Part shown: positions 7,096-14,579 of the stretch, one piece after another
Numbering within the stretch: position 1 is the first letter of the stretch
How the letters are laid out: each line of letters begins with the position of its first letter
Translations under genes and position numbers: made by a program
NCBI GenBank assembly: GCA_902489185.1
Contig: CABTZC010000004.1
Span: 1 to 23,568, forward strand
Direction: 5' to 3'
DNA length: 23,568 nucleotides
From: an uncultured Brevibacterium sp.
GTDB taxonomy: Bacteria; Actinomycetota; Actinomycetes; Actinomycetales; Brevibacteriaceae
Notes under the pieces: generated by a model
The model's database searches: none
The model's input: only the letters and a program-made list of their open reading frames with translations
What the model was told of the DNA's origin: nothing

Positions 7096-9360
7096 TCACT
7101 TACGAGTTCTGCGAGTCCAAGCAACGGTGACTACACCCGTGCAGATGAGAATGAGAGCCACGGTAGCGCTTTGAACGATGTTCGCACCTGTGCGTGGCAT
7201 GTCACCGCTGTCCTTTTCAGCGTGAGCAGGAGCGTCAGAGGACTGATCATCGGAGGGTTCGTCACCAGGTGTTTCCGACGGGCCAGCGTCTGAACCGTCT
7301 TTGTCGTCATCCCGGGAATCCCCATTATCGGTGGGGCGGGGTTGCGTTTCCGCGCCACAGTCGATCTCCGTTTTGAGCTGGTCAGGTGAGACCGAGGTGC
7401 CAAAGTCGGTAGCCACGGCGACAGAGAAATCTTGCCGACCTGTGCGAGTTCCACAGACCTCTTCCTTCTTGAACGACACCTGAGCTTGTCCGGCGCCGTC
7501 AGTGGTGATGATCGAGTCCGTTGTGTTGGCCTTCGGTTCGACAAGCGAGTTATTCACGTCCGCTGTGCGTTTTGCATCACCGATGGTAACCGTGACTTTT
7601 TTAGTCACGCCCGGACCTTCAGAGAAGGAAAGTCCGCGCATGTCGACTGGAATGTCACCCTGTTTATTAGGAGCACCGACAGTGACTCCCACAGAGGACT
7701 TCTGGGCTCGCGGTTCGCGCACCTTTTCACCCAGATACTTCGCCAGCTGGTCACGGTCCAGGTTACCCATGTTCACAAGGTTCTTGCCTGCGGTGAGAGC
7801 GTCAAACGAGTCTCCACCTTCAAGCAGGAACGTGACAGAGCCGATCGTGTACTTGCGTTTAAGGTCCAATGGCTCGTCATTGACGTACACGGAGGTAATC
7901 CGCTCACCGTACTTGGCACTAGGGTCGTAGGTGTATCGCACATTGGAAGAGAGACCCAGCTTGAGAAGTGGTCGCGAGTTCTGCGAATTGAGATCTGTCT
8001 TCCATTGCTGCTCGAGTGCCTTCTTGAAATCGGCGCCACTCACAGTGACGTACCCCAATTCGTTGCCAAATGGAGCCACGTCGAATACCTGACGGTAGCT
8101 GATTGAGCCGTCTTTGCGCGGACGCAGGTCTTCTCGCAAACCACCAGCATTGATAATCCCAATGTCGACCTTGGAGCCGTCCTTGGTGAGTACGGTGTCC
8201 TTCATCGAGTCGGCGACCATGTCACCCAGGGTGGATTCGATTCCTCGGTTTGAACCCGGGACGGGGTTTTCTTTGTCGTTCGCGGCGAAAACTCCACGCG
8301 CAAAGCCTTGCTTGTACCCTTGGGCAACGGGCTTTTCGCCTTCTTTGTCTGCCTTCTTCTTAGCGGTCGCAACCATTTGCGCGACGCTTGCGTCCTCGCC
8401 ACACTCGGCTACCTTCGCAGCAGGAATCAGTTCGACATCAGACGACAGGACCTTCTTGGTTTTGGTATCAATCTGAACAGATACTTTGGACAGATTGTCC
8501 ATGTATGAACCGGAGGCCGTGGCTACCAGGGTATTGCCCTGTGAACCCTTGACGTTCTCAAACTTGTACGGCACGTGCGTGTCACCGCCCATGAGGGCAT
8601 CGACGTACTTGCCCATCTTAGGGTAGGTGTTTGCCGCATCGTCATCGATCATGGCGACAACGACATCCGCTTTTCCAGATTCCTTCAGTTTCTGCGCCTG
8701 CTTGTTTGTCACTTCTGCTGGGTCGGCGAACTTCATGCCAGCGGTTGTGCCCGGGGACAGCTTGTATGGCACGTCTTGTGCGATTCCACCAATGAAAGCA
8801 ACTCGGACGCCAGCAGCGGTGGTAACGATTTTGTGGTCACCGAGCACGTCATCAAGCGATCCGCTGACGTTGGCGGCTAGATAGGGAAACCCAAACTTGC
8901 TGTACGACACACCGTTGACGGTTGCACCCTTCGTTCGCGCACGGAATACGTCCTGGCCGTCGTCCAGTTCGTGGTTTCCAATTGTCGAGGCGGCAGGGTT
9001 GAGGGCGCTGAGCGCGTCGACTGTGGGGTTGTCGTGGAGGATGCCCGAGGTGAAGGTGGAGGCACCGATGTTGTCCCCAAGCAAAGTGAAGGTCGAGTTG
9101 GGGTTGGTGGTGCGGGCGCGATCAAGATAGCACTTCATAGACGCTGCGCCAGCCTCGACGATGTTGCCGTCGTCGTCCGTCTTTTGTTCGATGTGACCAT
9201 GCACGTCCGTAAGGTTGTACAGGTCCAGCGATACAACGTCAGCTGAATCGGCGGCTGCTGTAGGTGATGGAACGCTAGCTGCGTGAGCGGCGGTCGGTCC
9301 CATGGCCACAGCGAGGGCGGCGATCCCGGCGAGCACAGACCGGTAGACAGGTAATTGCAC
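7096..9360 (-). CDS. secreted, probably wall-anchored 5'-nucleotidase/metallophosphoesterase
   Basis: This 754-residue protein of the bifunctional 5'-nucleotidase/2',3'-cyclic phosphodiesterase family probably releases phosphate from extracellular nucleotides. The GTG at 9360 is chosen because AGGAG lies five bases upstream; the frame is open to an ATG at 9438 that would put a long tail before the signal peptide. Signal peptide: residues 1-27, ending TAAHA. Dimetal phosphoesterase motifs: TDVHGH (Asp52, His54), GDN (Asp96, Asn97), GNHE (128-131) and a later GGDTHVPY. The nucleotide-binding C-terminal domain includes INAGGLREDLR and DVAPFGNEL. An Ig-like region and an acidic Asp/Ser/Pro-rich spacer follow. 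The C-terminus has MPRTG at 721-725, a hydrophobic segment and RRTRK: a sortase sorting signal with Met in place of Leu. The gene stands alone and ends at a strong terminator. Confidence 0.92.
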   Translation of the reverse strand: MQLPVYRSVLAGIAALAVAMGPTAAHAASVPSPTAAADSADVVSLDLYNLTDVHGHIEQKTDDDGNIVEAGAASMKCYLDRARTTNPNSTFTLLGDNIGASTFTSGILHDNPTVDALSALNPAASTIGNHELDDGQDVFRARTKGATVNGVSYSKFGFPYLAANVSGSLDDVLGDHKIVTTAAGVRVAFIGGIAQDVPYKLSPGTTAGMKFADPAEVTNKQAQKLKESGKADVVVAMIDDDAANTYPKMGKYVDALMGGDTHVPYKFENVKGSQGNTLVATASGSYMDNLSKVSVQIDTKTKKVLSSDVELIPAAKVAECGEDASVAQMVATAKKKADKEGEKPVAQGYKQGFARGVFAANDKENPVPGSNRGIESTLGDMVADSMKDTVLTKDGSKVDIGIINAGGLREDLRPRKDGSISYRQVFDVAPFGNELGYVTVSGADFKKALEQQWKTDLNSQNSRPLLKLGLSSNVRYTYDPSAKYGERITSVYVNDEPLDLKRKYTIGSVTFLLEGGDSFDALTAGKNLVNMGNLDRDQLAKYLGEKVREPRAQKSSVGVTVGAPNKQGDIPVDMRGLSFSEGPGVTKKVTVTIGDAKRTADVNNSLVEPKANTTDSIITTDGAGQAQVSFKKEEVCGTRTGRQDFSVAVATDFGTSVSPDQLKTEIDCGAETQPRPTDNGDSRDDDKDGSDAGPSETPGDEPSDDQSSDAPAHAEKDSGDMPRTGANIVQSATVALILICTGVVTVAWTRRTRK

Positions 9361-9563
9361 GAGTACTCCTGGAGTCGAATGCTTTGTGATGGGCACGAGC
9401 TGTGGACCGAAGGGGCCAAATACGTCAGGTAATGCCACCGAGATCGATAGCCCGCAAAAAAATAATACGCCACGGCGAACTTCTATGTTGTTTAATAGAT
9501 GTACAGTAAGTTACTAATTAACAAACTTATGAATGTGGGCGTCCGCGATGTTTCGTCCCACTG

Positions 9564-9579
9564 TGATACGTCGGTATCA
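9564..9579. promoter_or_regulatory. palindrome TGATAC-N4-GTATCA between nucleotidase and mntR genes
   Basis: TGATAC at 9564-9569 and GTATCA at 9574-9579 are exact reverse complements around GTCG. The site sits in the divergent region, 70 bases before mntR and about 200 before the nucleotidase start. A dyad of this size could be a repressor site. The rest of 9361-9563 is AT-rich around 9480-9535 and presumably holds the nucleotidase promoter, which I could not place. Confidence 0.4.
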
Positions 9580-9636
9580 TCAGCGCACTTTTCGAGACCA
9601 TCGCGTGTGCGTAGCTCGCTCCGCGCGTTCTGACGG

Positions 9637-9651
9637 TAACCTTGAGGTATG
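9637..9651 (+). promoter_or_regulatory. likely leaderless promoter of mntR with overlapping dyads
   Basis: A TAACCT box (9637-9642) is followed by TGAGGT and then the ATG at 9649, the spacing expected for a transcript that starts on the A of ATG. There is no conventional Shine-Dalgarno sequence. TAACCT-TG-AGGTAT is also an imperfect dyad. A related perfect one, ATTACCT-AA-AGGTAAT, lies inside the gene at 9683-9698. These could be autoregulatory sites, although the inner one encodes the conserved NYLKVI segment and may be coincidental. Confidence 0.5.
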
Positions 9652-10332
9652 TCTGTCTCTGAGCTGTCCACGAGTGCCCAGAATTACCTAAAGGTAATCT
9701 GGGGTTTGACGGAATGGAGTTCGGAGCCCGTTACACCTACACGGATCTCCGAACGCATTGGCCTAAAACTTTCATCGGTTTCCGATGCTGTCCGGCGTCT
9801 GACCAGTCAAGGTTTGCTGACCCACGCACCCTACGGATCTGTTGAACTAACGGAGTCTGGCCGCAAGTATGCGCTTGCGATGATCCGCCGGCACCGGCTC
9901 ATTGAGACTTTCCTTGTTGAAACGCTGGGCTATACCTGGGACCAGGTACATGACGAGGCTGAAAGCCTCGAACACGCCGTTTCGGACTTCCTCATCGACC
10001 GCATTGATGCACTTCTCGATCACCCAACCCGAGACCCTCACGGTGACCCGATCCCGTCTAAAGACGGTAAGCTCGATGTCCCTGATGCGCAAACATTGTC
10101 CGAGGTCGGCCCGGGGAAAGACGTTATAGTTGAGCGAATCTCCGACAGTGACCCCGCCCTTCTGCAGTATTTTTCCGAGCAGGAAATCTGTGTAGGCGTG
10201 CGTCTTGCAGTCGCCGAGGGTGGTCCTTTTTCTGGTGCGTTGCTGGTGACTCCTGCCCGCCGAGGTGCCAAGACCGTACCGCTGGGTCGCTCGGCTACCG
10301 ATGTGCTTTACGTATCGCTCGCGGCCAGCTGA
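9649..10332 (+). CDS. mntR: DtxR/MntR-family metal-dependent repressor, probably manganese-responsive
   Basis: This 227-residue protein has the DtxR architecture: an N-terminal winged helix (residues 8-70, recognition region LKLSSVSDAVRRLTSQGLL), a metal-binding dimerisation domain (about 72-145) and a C-terminal SH3-like FeoA domain (about 150-227). Ligands matching DtxR His79, Glu83 and His98 are His82, Glu86 and His101. The position of DtxR Cys102 is Glu105, followed by Glu108 and His109, the pattern of manganese-type MntR/SirR proteins rather than iron-type DtxR. DtxR Met10 corresponds to Asn12. The gene is convergent with an ABC metal importer, with the two 3' ends overlapping by 25 bases. 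This context supports repression of that importer when metal is plentiful. Mn over Fe is an inference from Glu105. Confidence 0.9.
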   Translation: MSVSELSTSAQNYLKVIWGLTEWSSEPVTPTRISERIGLKLSSVSDAVRRLTSQGLLTHAPYGSVELTESGRKYALAMIRRHRLIETFLVETLGYTWDQVHDEAESLEHAVSDFLIDRIDALLDHPTRDPHGDPIPSKDGKLDVPDAQTLSEVGPGKDVIVERISDSDPALLQYFSEQEICVGVRLAVAEGGPFSGALLVTPARRGAKTVPLGRSATDVLYVSLAAS

Positions 10333-11210
10333 GGTTTGGTAGTTGACTGCGTAGCGCGAGCATTTAGCCGACTTCGGCGCCAGTTCGCGATGAGTCCGTG
10401 CCGTGGTGCGCATAAATAAGCACATGTGAACACGCAACCCTGGGTGAGGACGATAAGGCCGCCGGGCGAGGCGTCAAACCAGTAACTCAGGTAGATGCCC
10501 GCAATTGAACAGCCTGCCGACAGCGTCGGGGCAATGACCAGCATTCTGCTGAACTTTTCGGTCACCAGACGAGCCGTCGCACCGGGGATGATGAGCATTG
10601 CTACGACGAGCACGACCCCCACAATCTGGAGGGCAATGACGGTTGTCAGCGCGAGGACGCCGAGCAGGAGAGCTCCCAGGCGTCGGGCAGAGATACCAAT
10701 GACACGCGCGTGAGTTGGATCGAAGGCGAAGAGAGTGAGATCACGACGTTTGATGACAAGGATGGCTAAAGCAACTGCCGCAAGCACACCAATCTGTACG
10801 AGATCACTGGTAGAGATACCCAAGATGTTGCCGAACACAATGTGACCGAGGTTGGTTTGGCTGGGCGTCACTGAAATGAGCACAAGTCCACCTGCGAAAA
10901 GCGTCGTGAACACGATGCCTATAGCCGCGTCCTCTTTGATCCGGGTGTTAAACCTGACTGCACCTATGAGACCAACGGTGATAAACGCGAAGACAACTGC
11001 TCCCAGGGCGAAAGGAAGACCCAAAATATAGGCAAGAACAACGCCTGGTAGCACCGCGTGCGACACCGCGTCCCCCATGAGCGACCACCCGATGAGCACT
11101 AACCAGCATGAAAGGAGCGCACACACCACTGAAGCAATGACAGTAGCCACAAGAGCGCGACTCATGAATTCGTAGGAAAGCGGCACCAACAGCAGATCGT
11201 AGATCGTCAT
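10308..11210 (-). CDS. metal ABC transporter permease (ABC-3 family, Mn/Zn type)
   Basis: This 300-residue integral membrane protein is the channel of the metal importer, related to MntB, TroC and ZnuB. The ATG at 11210 overlaps the ATPase stop (ATGA) and gives the N-terminus MTIYDLLLVPLSYEFMSRAL; a longer frame from 11231 would add only seven non-conserved residues. About eight hydrophobic segments are visible. The conserved GWSLMGDAVSHAVLPGVVLA stretch after the first helix pair is a family hallmark, with the later ARRLGALLLGVLALTTVIAL region and LIIPGATARL also typical. The C-terminal tail is polar. Its last 25 bases overlap the 3' end of the convergent mntR gene, so no terminator separates the two transcripts. 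Confidence 0.93.
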   Translation of the reverse strand: MTIYDLLLVPLSYEFMSRALVATVIASVVCALLSCWLVLIGWSLMGDAVSHAVLPGVVLAYILGLPFALGAVVFAFITVGLIGAVRFNTRIKEDAAIGIVFTTLFAGGLVLISVTPSQTNLGHIVFGNILGISTSDLVQIGVLAAVALAILVIKRRDLTLFAFDPTHARVIGISARRLGALLLGVLALTTVIALQIVGVVLVVAMLIIPGATARLVTEKFSRMLVIAPTLSAGCSIAGIYLSYWFDASPGGLIVLTQGCVFTCAYLCAPRHGLIANWRRSRLNARATQSTTKPQLAASDT

Positions 11211-11962
11211 GCTACCGCCTGACCGTCCCACGAACCCTTGCCCAGGGGATTGAGTCCAAAAGCCTCGGTGAGCCGATGAGGTGAGAGCACCTCGGCGACA
11301 GACCCCGAATACAGAACCGTGCGCTTGAGCAGGATCGCCTCGTCAGCAAGACCAGGTAAGGCGTGGAGGTCGTGCGTGGAGACCAACACCGTTCCGCCTG
11401 TGGCTGCGAACTCCCGGAGCAGCCGCACGATTGTTGCTTCAGAGCGCTTGTCGACCCCTGCGAACGGTTCGTCAAGAAGCACAATGTCTGCGCCTTGGGC
11501 CAGACCACGAGCCAAGAACGCGCGCTTTCGCTGGCCGCCGGAAAGCTGTCCGATTTGCCTCTTGGCGAGAGGCCCGAGTTCAACCCGGTTGAGCGCTTCG
11601 GTGACGGCTTCACGGTCAGCTGCTCGCGGCCGGCGTGTGAGTCCGAGGCGACCATAGCGACCCATCATAACGACCTCGGCGACAGAGAGGGGGAAGGACC
11701 AATCGACATCTTCGCTCTGAGGAACGTACCCGAGGAGCCCCTTGCGGCGGGCCTGTGCTGGTGTTTGACCATCGAGCAGGATCGTTCCAGAGGTCGGCTG
11801 GACCATCCCGGTGAGTGCTTTGAAGAGCGTCGATTTTCCCGAACCGTTCATGCCGATGAGCCCCGTGACTTTGCCGGCGGCGACCGTCATTGACGCGTTT
11901 TCAAGAGCACGCACGCTACCGTAATCGACAGTTAGTTGTGATGTTTCAATTGCGGTGGTCAT
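11207..11962 (-). CDS. metal ABC transporter ATP-binding protein (Mn/Zn type)
   Basis: This 251-residue ATPase powers the metal importer. Visible motifs are Walker A GMNGSGKST (37-45), Q-loop Gln82, the signature LSGGQ (140-144), Walker B VLLDEP (161-166) with D-loop following, and the switch histidine His197 in STHDLH. The overall sequence, including YVPQSEDVDWSFPLSVAEVV, is characteristic of the manganese/zinc family. ATGA overlaps join it to the lipoprotein gene upstream and the permease gene downstream, so the three subunits are translationally coupled. Intact and of normal length. Confidence 0.95.
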   Translation of the reverse strand: MTTAIETSQLTVDYGSVRALENASMTVAAGKVTGLIGMNGSGKSTLFKALTGMVQPTSGTILLDGQTPAQARRKGLLGYVPQSEDVDWSFPLSVAEVVMMGRYGRLGLTRRPRAADREAVTEALNRVELGPLAKRQIGQLSGGQRKRAFLARGLAQGADIVLLDEPFAGVDKRSEATIVRLLREFAATGGTVLVSTHDLHALPGLADEAILLKRTVLYSGSVAEVLSPHRLTEAFGLNPLGKGSWDGQAVA

Positions 11963-12888
11963 GAATTCTTCCCCGTAAGCCCAGCGGCAATGGTGCGGGC
12001 GTCGTGACGCATGAGATCCAGGTAGGTGGGAACAGGGCCGTCAGCCTCGGACAGCGAATCGACGTACAGCGTTCCTCCGAACTTTGCTGGGGTCGCGTCG
12101 ACAACTTGCTGCATGGGTTTGAGCGAGACGGTCGATTCACAGAACACTGCTGGAACGGAGTTCTTTTTAACGAACTCAACGGCGCTCGCCACCTGTTTTG
12201 GAGTTCCCTCTTCTTCCGCGTTGACCGGCCACAAGTACTTTTCGGTCAGACCTGCATCGCGGGCCAGGTAGGAAAACGCTCCCTCGCATGTCACAAGAGC
12301 ACGCTTCTCTTTGGGAACGTCAGCGAGTTCGTGTGTGAGCTCGTCATGGATTCCCTGCAGGGACTTCTTGTACTCCTTGGCGTTGCTGGCAAAGTCGTCA
12401 GCGTGCTCAGGGTCAAGCTCGCTGAAGGCCTTCACCATATTGTCCACATAAAGCTGGACGTTTTTTGGACTCATCCAGGCGTGTGGGTTTGGTTTGCCCG
12501 CGTAGGCGTCCTCGCTAATGTTCATCGGTTCCACGCCTTCAGAGACAACTGCGTGGGGCACCTTTGCTTCTTCAACGAACTGTTCGAACCAACGTTCGAG
12601 GCCAAGTCCGTTGTCGAGGATGAGGCTGGCCTGTGAAGCCTTCCGCACATCACCGGGGGTCGGTTCGTAGTCGTGGATCTCCGCACCTGCCTTAGTGATC
12701 GACTCGACCTGCAGATGGTCACCCGCAATGTTCTGCGCTATGTCCTGTAGCACGGTGAAGGTAGTAAGCACCGTAGGCTTCCCGCCGTTCGATGCTTTCG
12801 CTCCATTCTTGGCGTTGCCACAGCCGGTGAGTGTGAGTGCCAGGATGGCGCACATGGCCACCAGAACTGTTCCGATTTGTTTCCGCAT
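11959..12888 (-). CDS. metal ABC transporter substrate-binding lipoprotein, Mn-type ligand set
   Basis: This 309-residue cluster A-I solute-binding protein (TroA/PsaA/MntA-like) captures the metal outside the cell. It has a lipoprotein signal with LTGC and lipid-anchored Cys23. The predicted metal ligands are His72 (IHDYEPTP), His136 (NPHAWMSP), Glu202 (CEGAFSYLARD) and Asp277 (YVDSLSE). A His-His-Glu-Asp set is typical of Mn(II)/Fe(II) receptors, whereas zinc receptors usually carry a third His and a His-rich loop; neither is seen here. AGAAGG lies six bases before the ATG. As first gene of the importer operon it has a clear promoter with a dyad over the -10. Mn specificity is inferred from the ligands and from the neighbouring regulator. 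Confidence 0.93.
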   Translation of the reverse strand: MRKQIGTVLVAMCAILALTLTGCGNAKNGAKASNGGKPTVLTTFTVLQDIAQNIAGDHLQVESITKAGAEIHDYEPTPGDVRKASQASLILDNGLGLERWFEQFVEEAKVPHAVVSEGVEPMNISEDAYAGKPNPHAWMSPKNVQLYVDNMVKAFSELDPEHADDFASNAKEYKKSLQGIHDELTHELADVPKEKRALVTCEGAFSYLARDAGLTEKYLWPVNAEEEGTPKQVASAVEFVKKNSVPAVFCESTVSLKPMQQVVDATPAKFGGTLYVDSLSEADGPVPTYLDLMRHDARTIAAGLTGKNS

Positions 12889-12940
12889 TCCGAACCTTCT
12901 TTTCCAAAACTGCGTGAAAGAAACGCAAACAATATGTATG

Positions 12941-12975
12941 GACGAATCATAATGTTCGTCGGGGCGTAGTTACAA
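12941..12975 (-). promoter_or_regulatory. promoter and operator-like dyad of the metal importer operon
   Basis: Reading the minus strand, TTGTAA (12975-12970) and TATGAT (12951-12946) are separated by 18 bases and make a good -35/-10 pair. GACGAA (12941-12946) and TTCGTC (12955-12960) form a 6-bp dyad with an 8-base spacer that covers the -10. This is the placement expected for a repressor, most plausibly the MntR-like protein. The site does not resemble the dyads at the mntR start, so a different regulator cannot be excluded. Confidence 0.7.
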
Positions 12976-13009
12976 CCCTAGTGTATGCGAAGTGACAGTC
13001 GGGATGCTG

Positions 13010-13105
13010 ATCCTGGTCGTTACTGACACAGGCGCCCTGATAGCCGGCTGGGGGCTAGACGAGGCCCCTCGGTTAACACCACGTATCAGCCACCTCGGCC
13101 CGCTA
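13010..13105 (+). pseudogene. remnant duplicate of the C-terminus of the 375-residue hypothetical
   Basis: This stretch reads VVTDTGALIAGWGLDEAPRL and then TPRISHLGPL. The intact gene downstream reads VDADTATVIAGWGPDETYWF and then TPRVSHLGTP near its end (about 14343-14438). At the DNA level the two stretches align without gaps, with identical blocks such as GCCGGCTGGGGG. No start or upstream homologous coding sequence remains. It is best explained as the tail of a second, largely deleted paralogue. Confidence 0.75.
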
Positions 13106-13106
13106 G

Positions 13107-13268
13107 GTGCGGGGTGTAATCGCCACTGTCTTTGCTACATTCACCGCACTTTTTGCACACGAAGTGGGTGGCGCCGAGGTGCCTGGATGGTTGGGTATTG
13201 TCGCTCCGCTCATTTTGTCGATCTTCTTGTGTACTGTGCTGGCGGGCCCTCACGTTGACCTGTCATGA
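13107..13268 (+). pseudogene. truncated membrane-protein fragment
   Basis: A 53-codon frame from GTG 13107 to TGA 13266-13268 encodes two hydrophobic segments around a polar loop (VIATVFATFTALFAH, EVGGAEVPGWLG, IVAPLILSIFLCTVLAG). The pattern resembles the N-terminus of an actinobacterial family of roughly 200-residue membrane proteins, which I know only as uncharacterised. It stops abruptly after AGPHVDLS and has no Shine-Dalgarno sequence. It begins almost where the paralogue remnant ends, so both look like leftovers of deletions. The remaining part of 12889-13370 holds the importer promoter and no other gene I can support. Confidence 0.5.
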
Positions 13269-13370
13269 ACGCGAAACCACTCATTGCCTCAGCAAGAGTG
13301 CCGAAATCGAGAAGTGGGTTGAGTGCGCACCTAGTTTTGAGGAAACTGTGTCTCTGTTCATACTTGTTTC

Positions 13371-14498
13371 ATGCATGAACAGGATCGCCAGCACCGCTTG
13401 GCGGACGCGTTGTTAAGCGGCCCTCGCGGTCGGCGGCTGTTGCTGGAATACGCGCTCGCCTCGGAACGGATCGAGGGCAAGGATGAGCGAGACGATTCAC
13501 TCAGCTTGGCGGTGTTCATTGCGTCCTATCACCTCGAATTGCGCAGTGGATCGACTTCAGGCGCGCTGATGGGTCCAGGTGCCAAGGAGATAAGAAAAAT
13601 GGTGGTCACACCGGAGGAGACTGCCGCACGTTTAGAGGGCGTGACTTTAGCTGAAGTGACGCCGAGGTCGTTGCTGTCGAGCCTGTTGCCGGCGGTGGAG
13701 ACGGCGGCATACTGGCAGGAGCCCCAAGGTGACGATGTTCTGGCTGCGACCGACCCCATGCCGGCCGGACTGCGCCGGGTCGCTGAACACCTCGCAGCTT
13801 CGACGCACACAGACTGGTGGACCACTCCAGTGGAGGAGTCCTCACAATGGACTGTGCAGTGGGACGGCGAGCTTCGACGGGTTCCGGAAGATCCGTTGCG
13901 CGTATTGCGCACAGTGCGGGCGAAAGACGGAGACGATGAGAAGTTGGCTGCACGCGAGCGCCCCACGGATCCAACAGCATCTTGGAGCGGGATTTGGTGG
14001 TCCACGCCTCCACGTGATCTCCCGTCGTCGACTCGGGAGCTGTTTGACGCGAGCCCTGCTGGGCTGTGGCTGGTAGAGGACAGTATGGGGTGGGAGACCG
14101 CAGAAACCCTACGGTTGGAAGTTCCTGAGGGACTCCGCGTGTATGAGATCGATTCGGCAGAGGCGTGGGCTGAGCTGTGCAGGCGGTTCCCGTTTGAGCA
14201 AACGGCACAGAAACGTCATGACTGGTATCTGACCACCGGGCGAACCGGAAAGTGGGTGGTCCCAGACTGGGCAAAGGTCGCTGAGCATTACGATGCAGTA
14301 CACCTCCAGGTCGCTGCGTACCTTGCGGCAGCGGGGACGGCGATCCCGGTTGATGCTGACACAGCGACAGTGATTGCCGGCTGGGGGCCAGACGAAACCT
14401 ATTGGTTCACGCCGCGTGTCAGCCACCTCGGCACCCCTACCGCGTGGATCCTTACGGAAGACAGCATCGACTACCTTTGGGAGCGCCGGCCCAGCTAG
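13371..14498 (+). CDS. hypothetical protein, 375 residues, tryptophan-rich
   Basis: I do not recognise a named family. It is soluble by composition, with no signal peptide or membrane segment. Residues 1-70 are charged and probably helical. The middle is tryptophan-rich (TDWWTTPVEESSQWTVQWDG, SWSGIWWSTPPRDLPSS). The C-terminal part contains HDWYLTTGRTGKWVVPDWAK, then a helix VAEHYDAVHLQVAAYLAAAG and the IAGWGPDETYWFTPR motif. That last block is what survives in the remnant at 13010-13105, so the C-terminal module is a recurring unit. The ATG at 13371 has no strong ribosome-binding site. An operon is unlikely because both flanking genes are on the other strand. The modular tail and decayed copy would suit a variable accessory protein, but no function is assigned. 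Confidence 0.8.
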   Translation: MHEQDRQHRLADALLSGPRGRRLLLEYALASERIEGKDERDDSLSLAVFIASYHLELRSGSTSGALMGPGAKEIRKMVVTPEETAARLEGVTLAEVTPRSLLSSLLPAVETAAYWQEPQGDDVLAATDPMPAGLRRVAEHLAASTHTDWWTTPVEESSQWTVQWDGELRRVPEDPLRVLRTVRAKDGDDEKLAARERPTDPTASWSGIWWSTPPRDLPSSTRELFDASPAGLWLVEDSMGWETAETLRLEVPEGLRVYEIDSAEAWAELCRRFPFEQTAQKRHDWYLTTGRTGKWVVPDWAKVAEHYDAVHLQVAAYLAAAGTAIPVDADTATVIAGWGPDETYWFTPRVSHLGTPTAWILTEDSIDYLWERRPS

Positions 14499-14579
14499 GT
14501 TCCGCACCTCGCACCCCTTGGGGCTGTTCGTGGTACCCCTCGACGTTCGGTAGTCACCGGCGCTGGCTGTCCGTCCTGG

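Noticed and set aside
8114..8880. Several long plus-strand frames inside the nucleotidase gene
   Set aside because: They are antisense shadows of a well-supported gene and have no family resemblance or ribosome-binding sites.
9361..9438. Longer N-terminus for the nucleotidase from ATG 9438
   Set aside because: It would bury the signal peptide behind 26 residues; the GTG at 9360 has AGGAG five bases upstream.
12889..13370. Riboswitch in the metal importer leader
   Set aside because: The distance from the promoter to the lipoprotein start is only about 60 bases, too short for a known metal riboswitch, and no conserved fold is visible.
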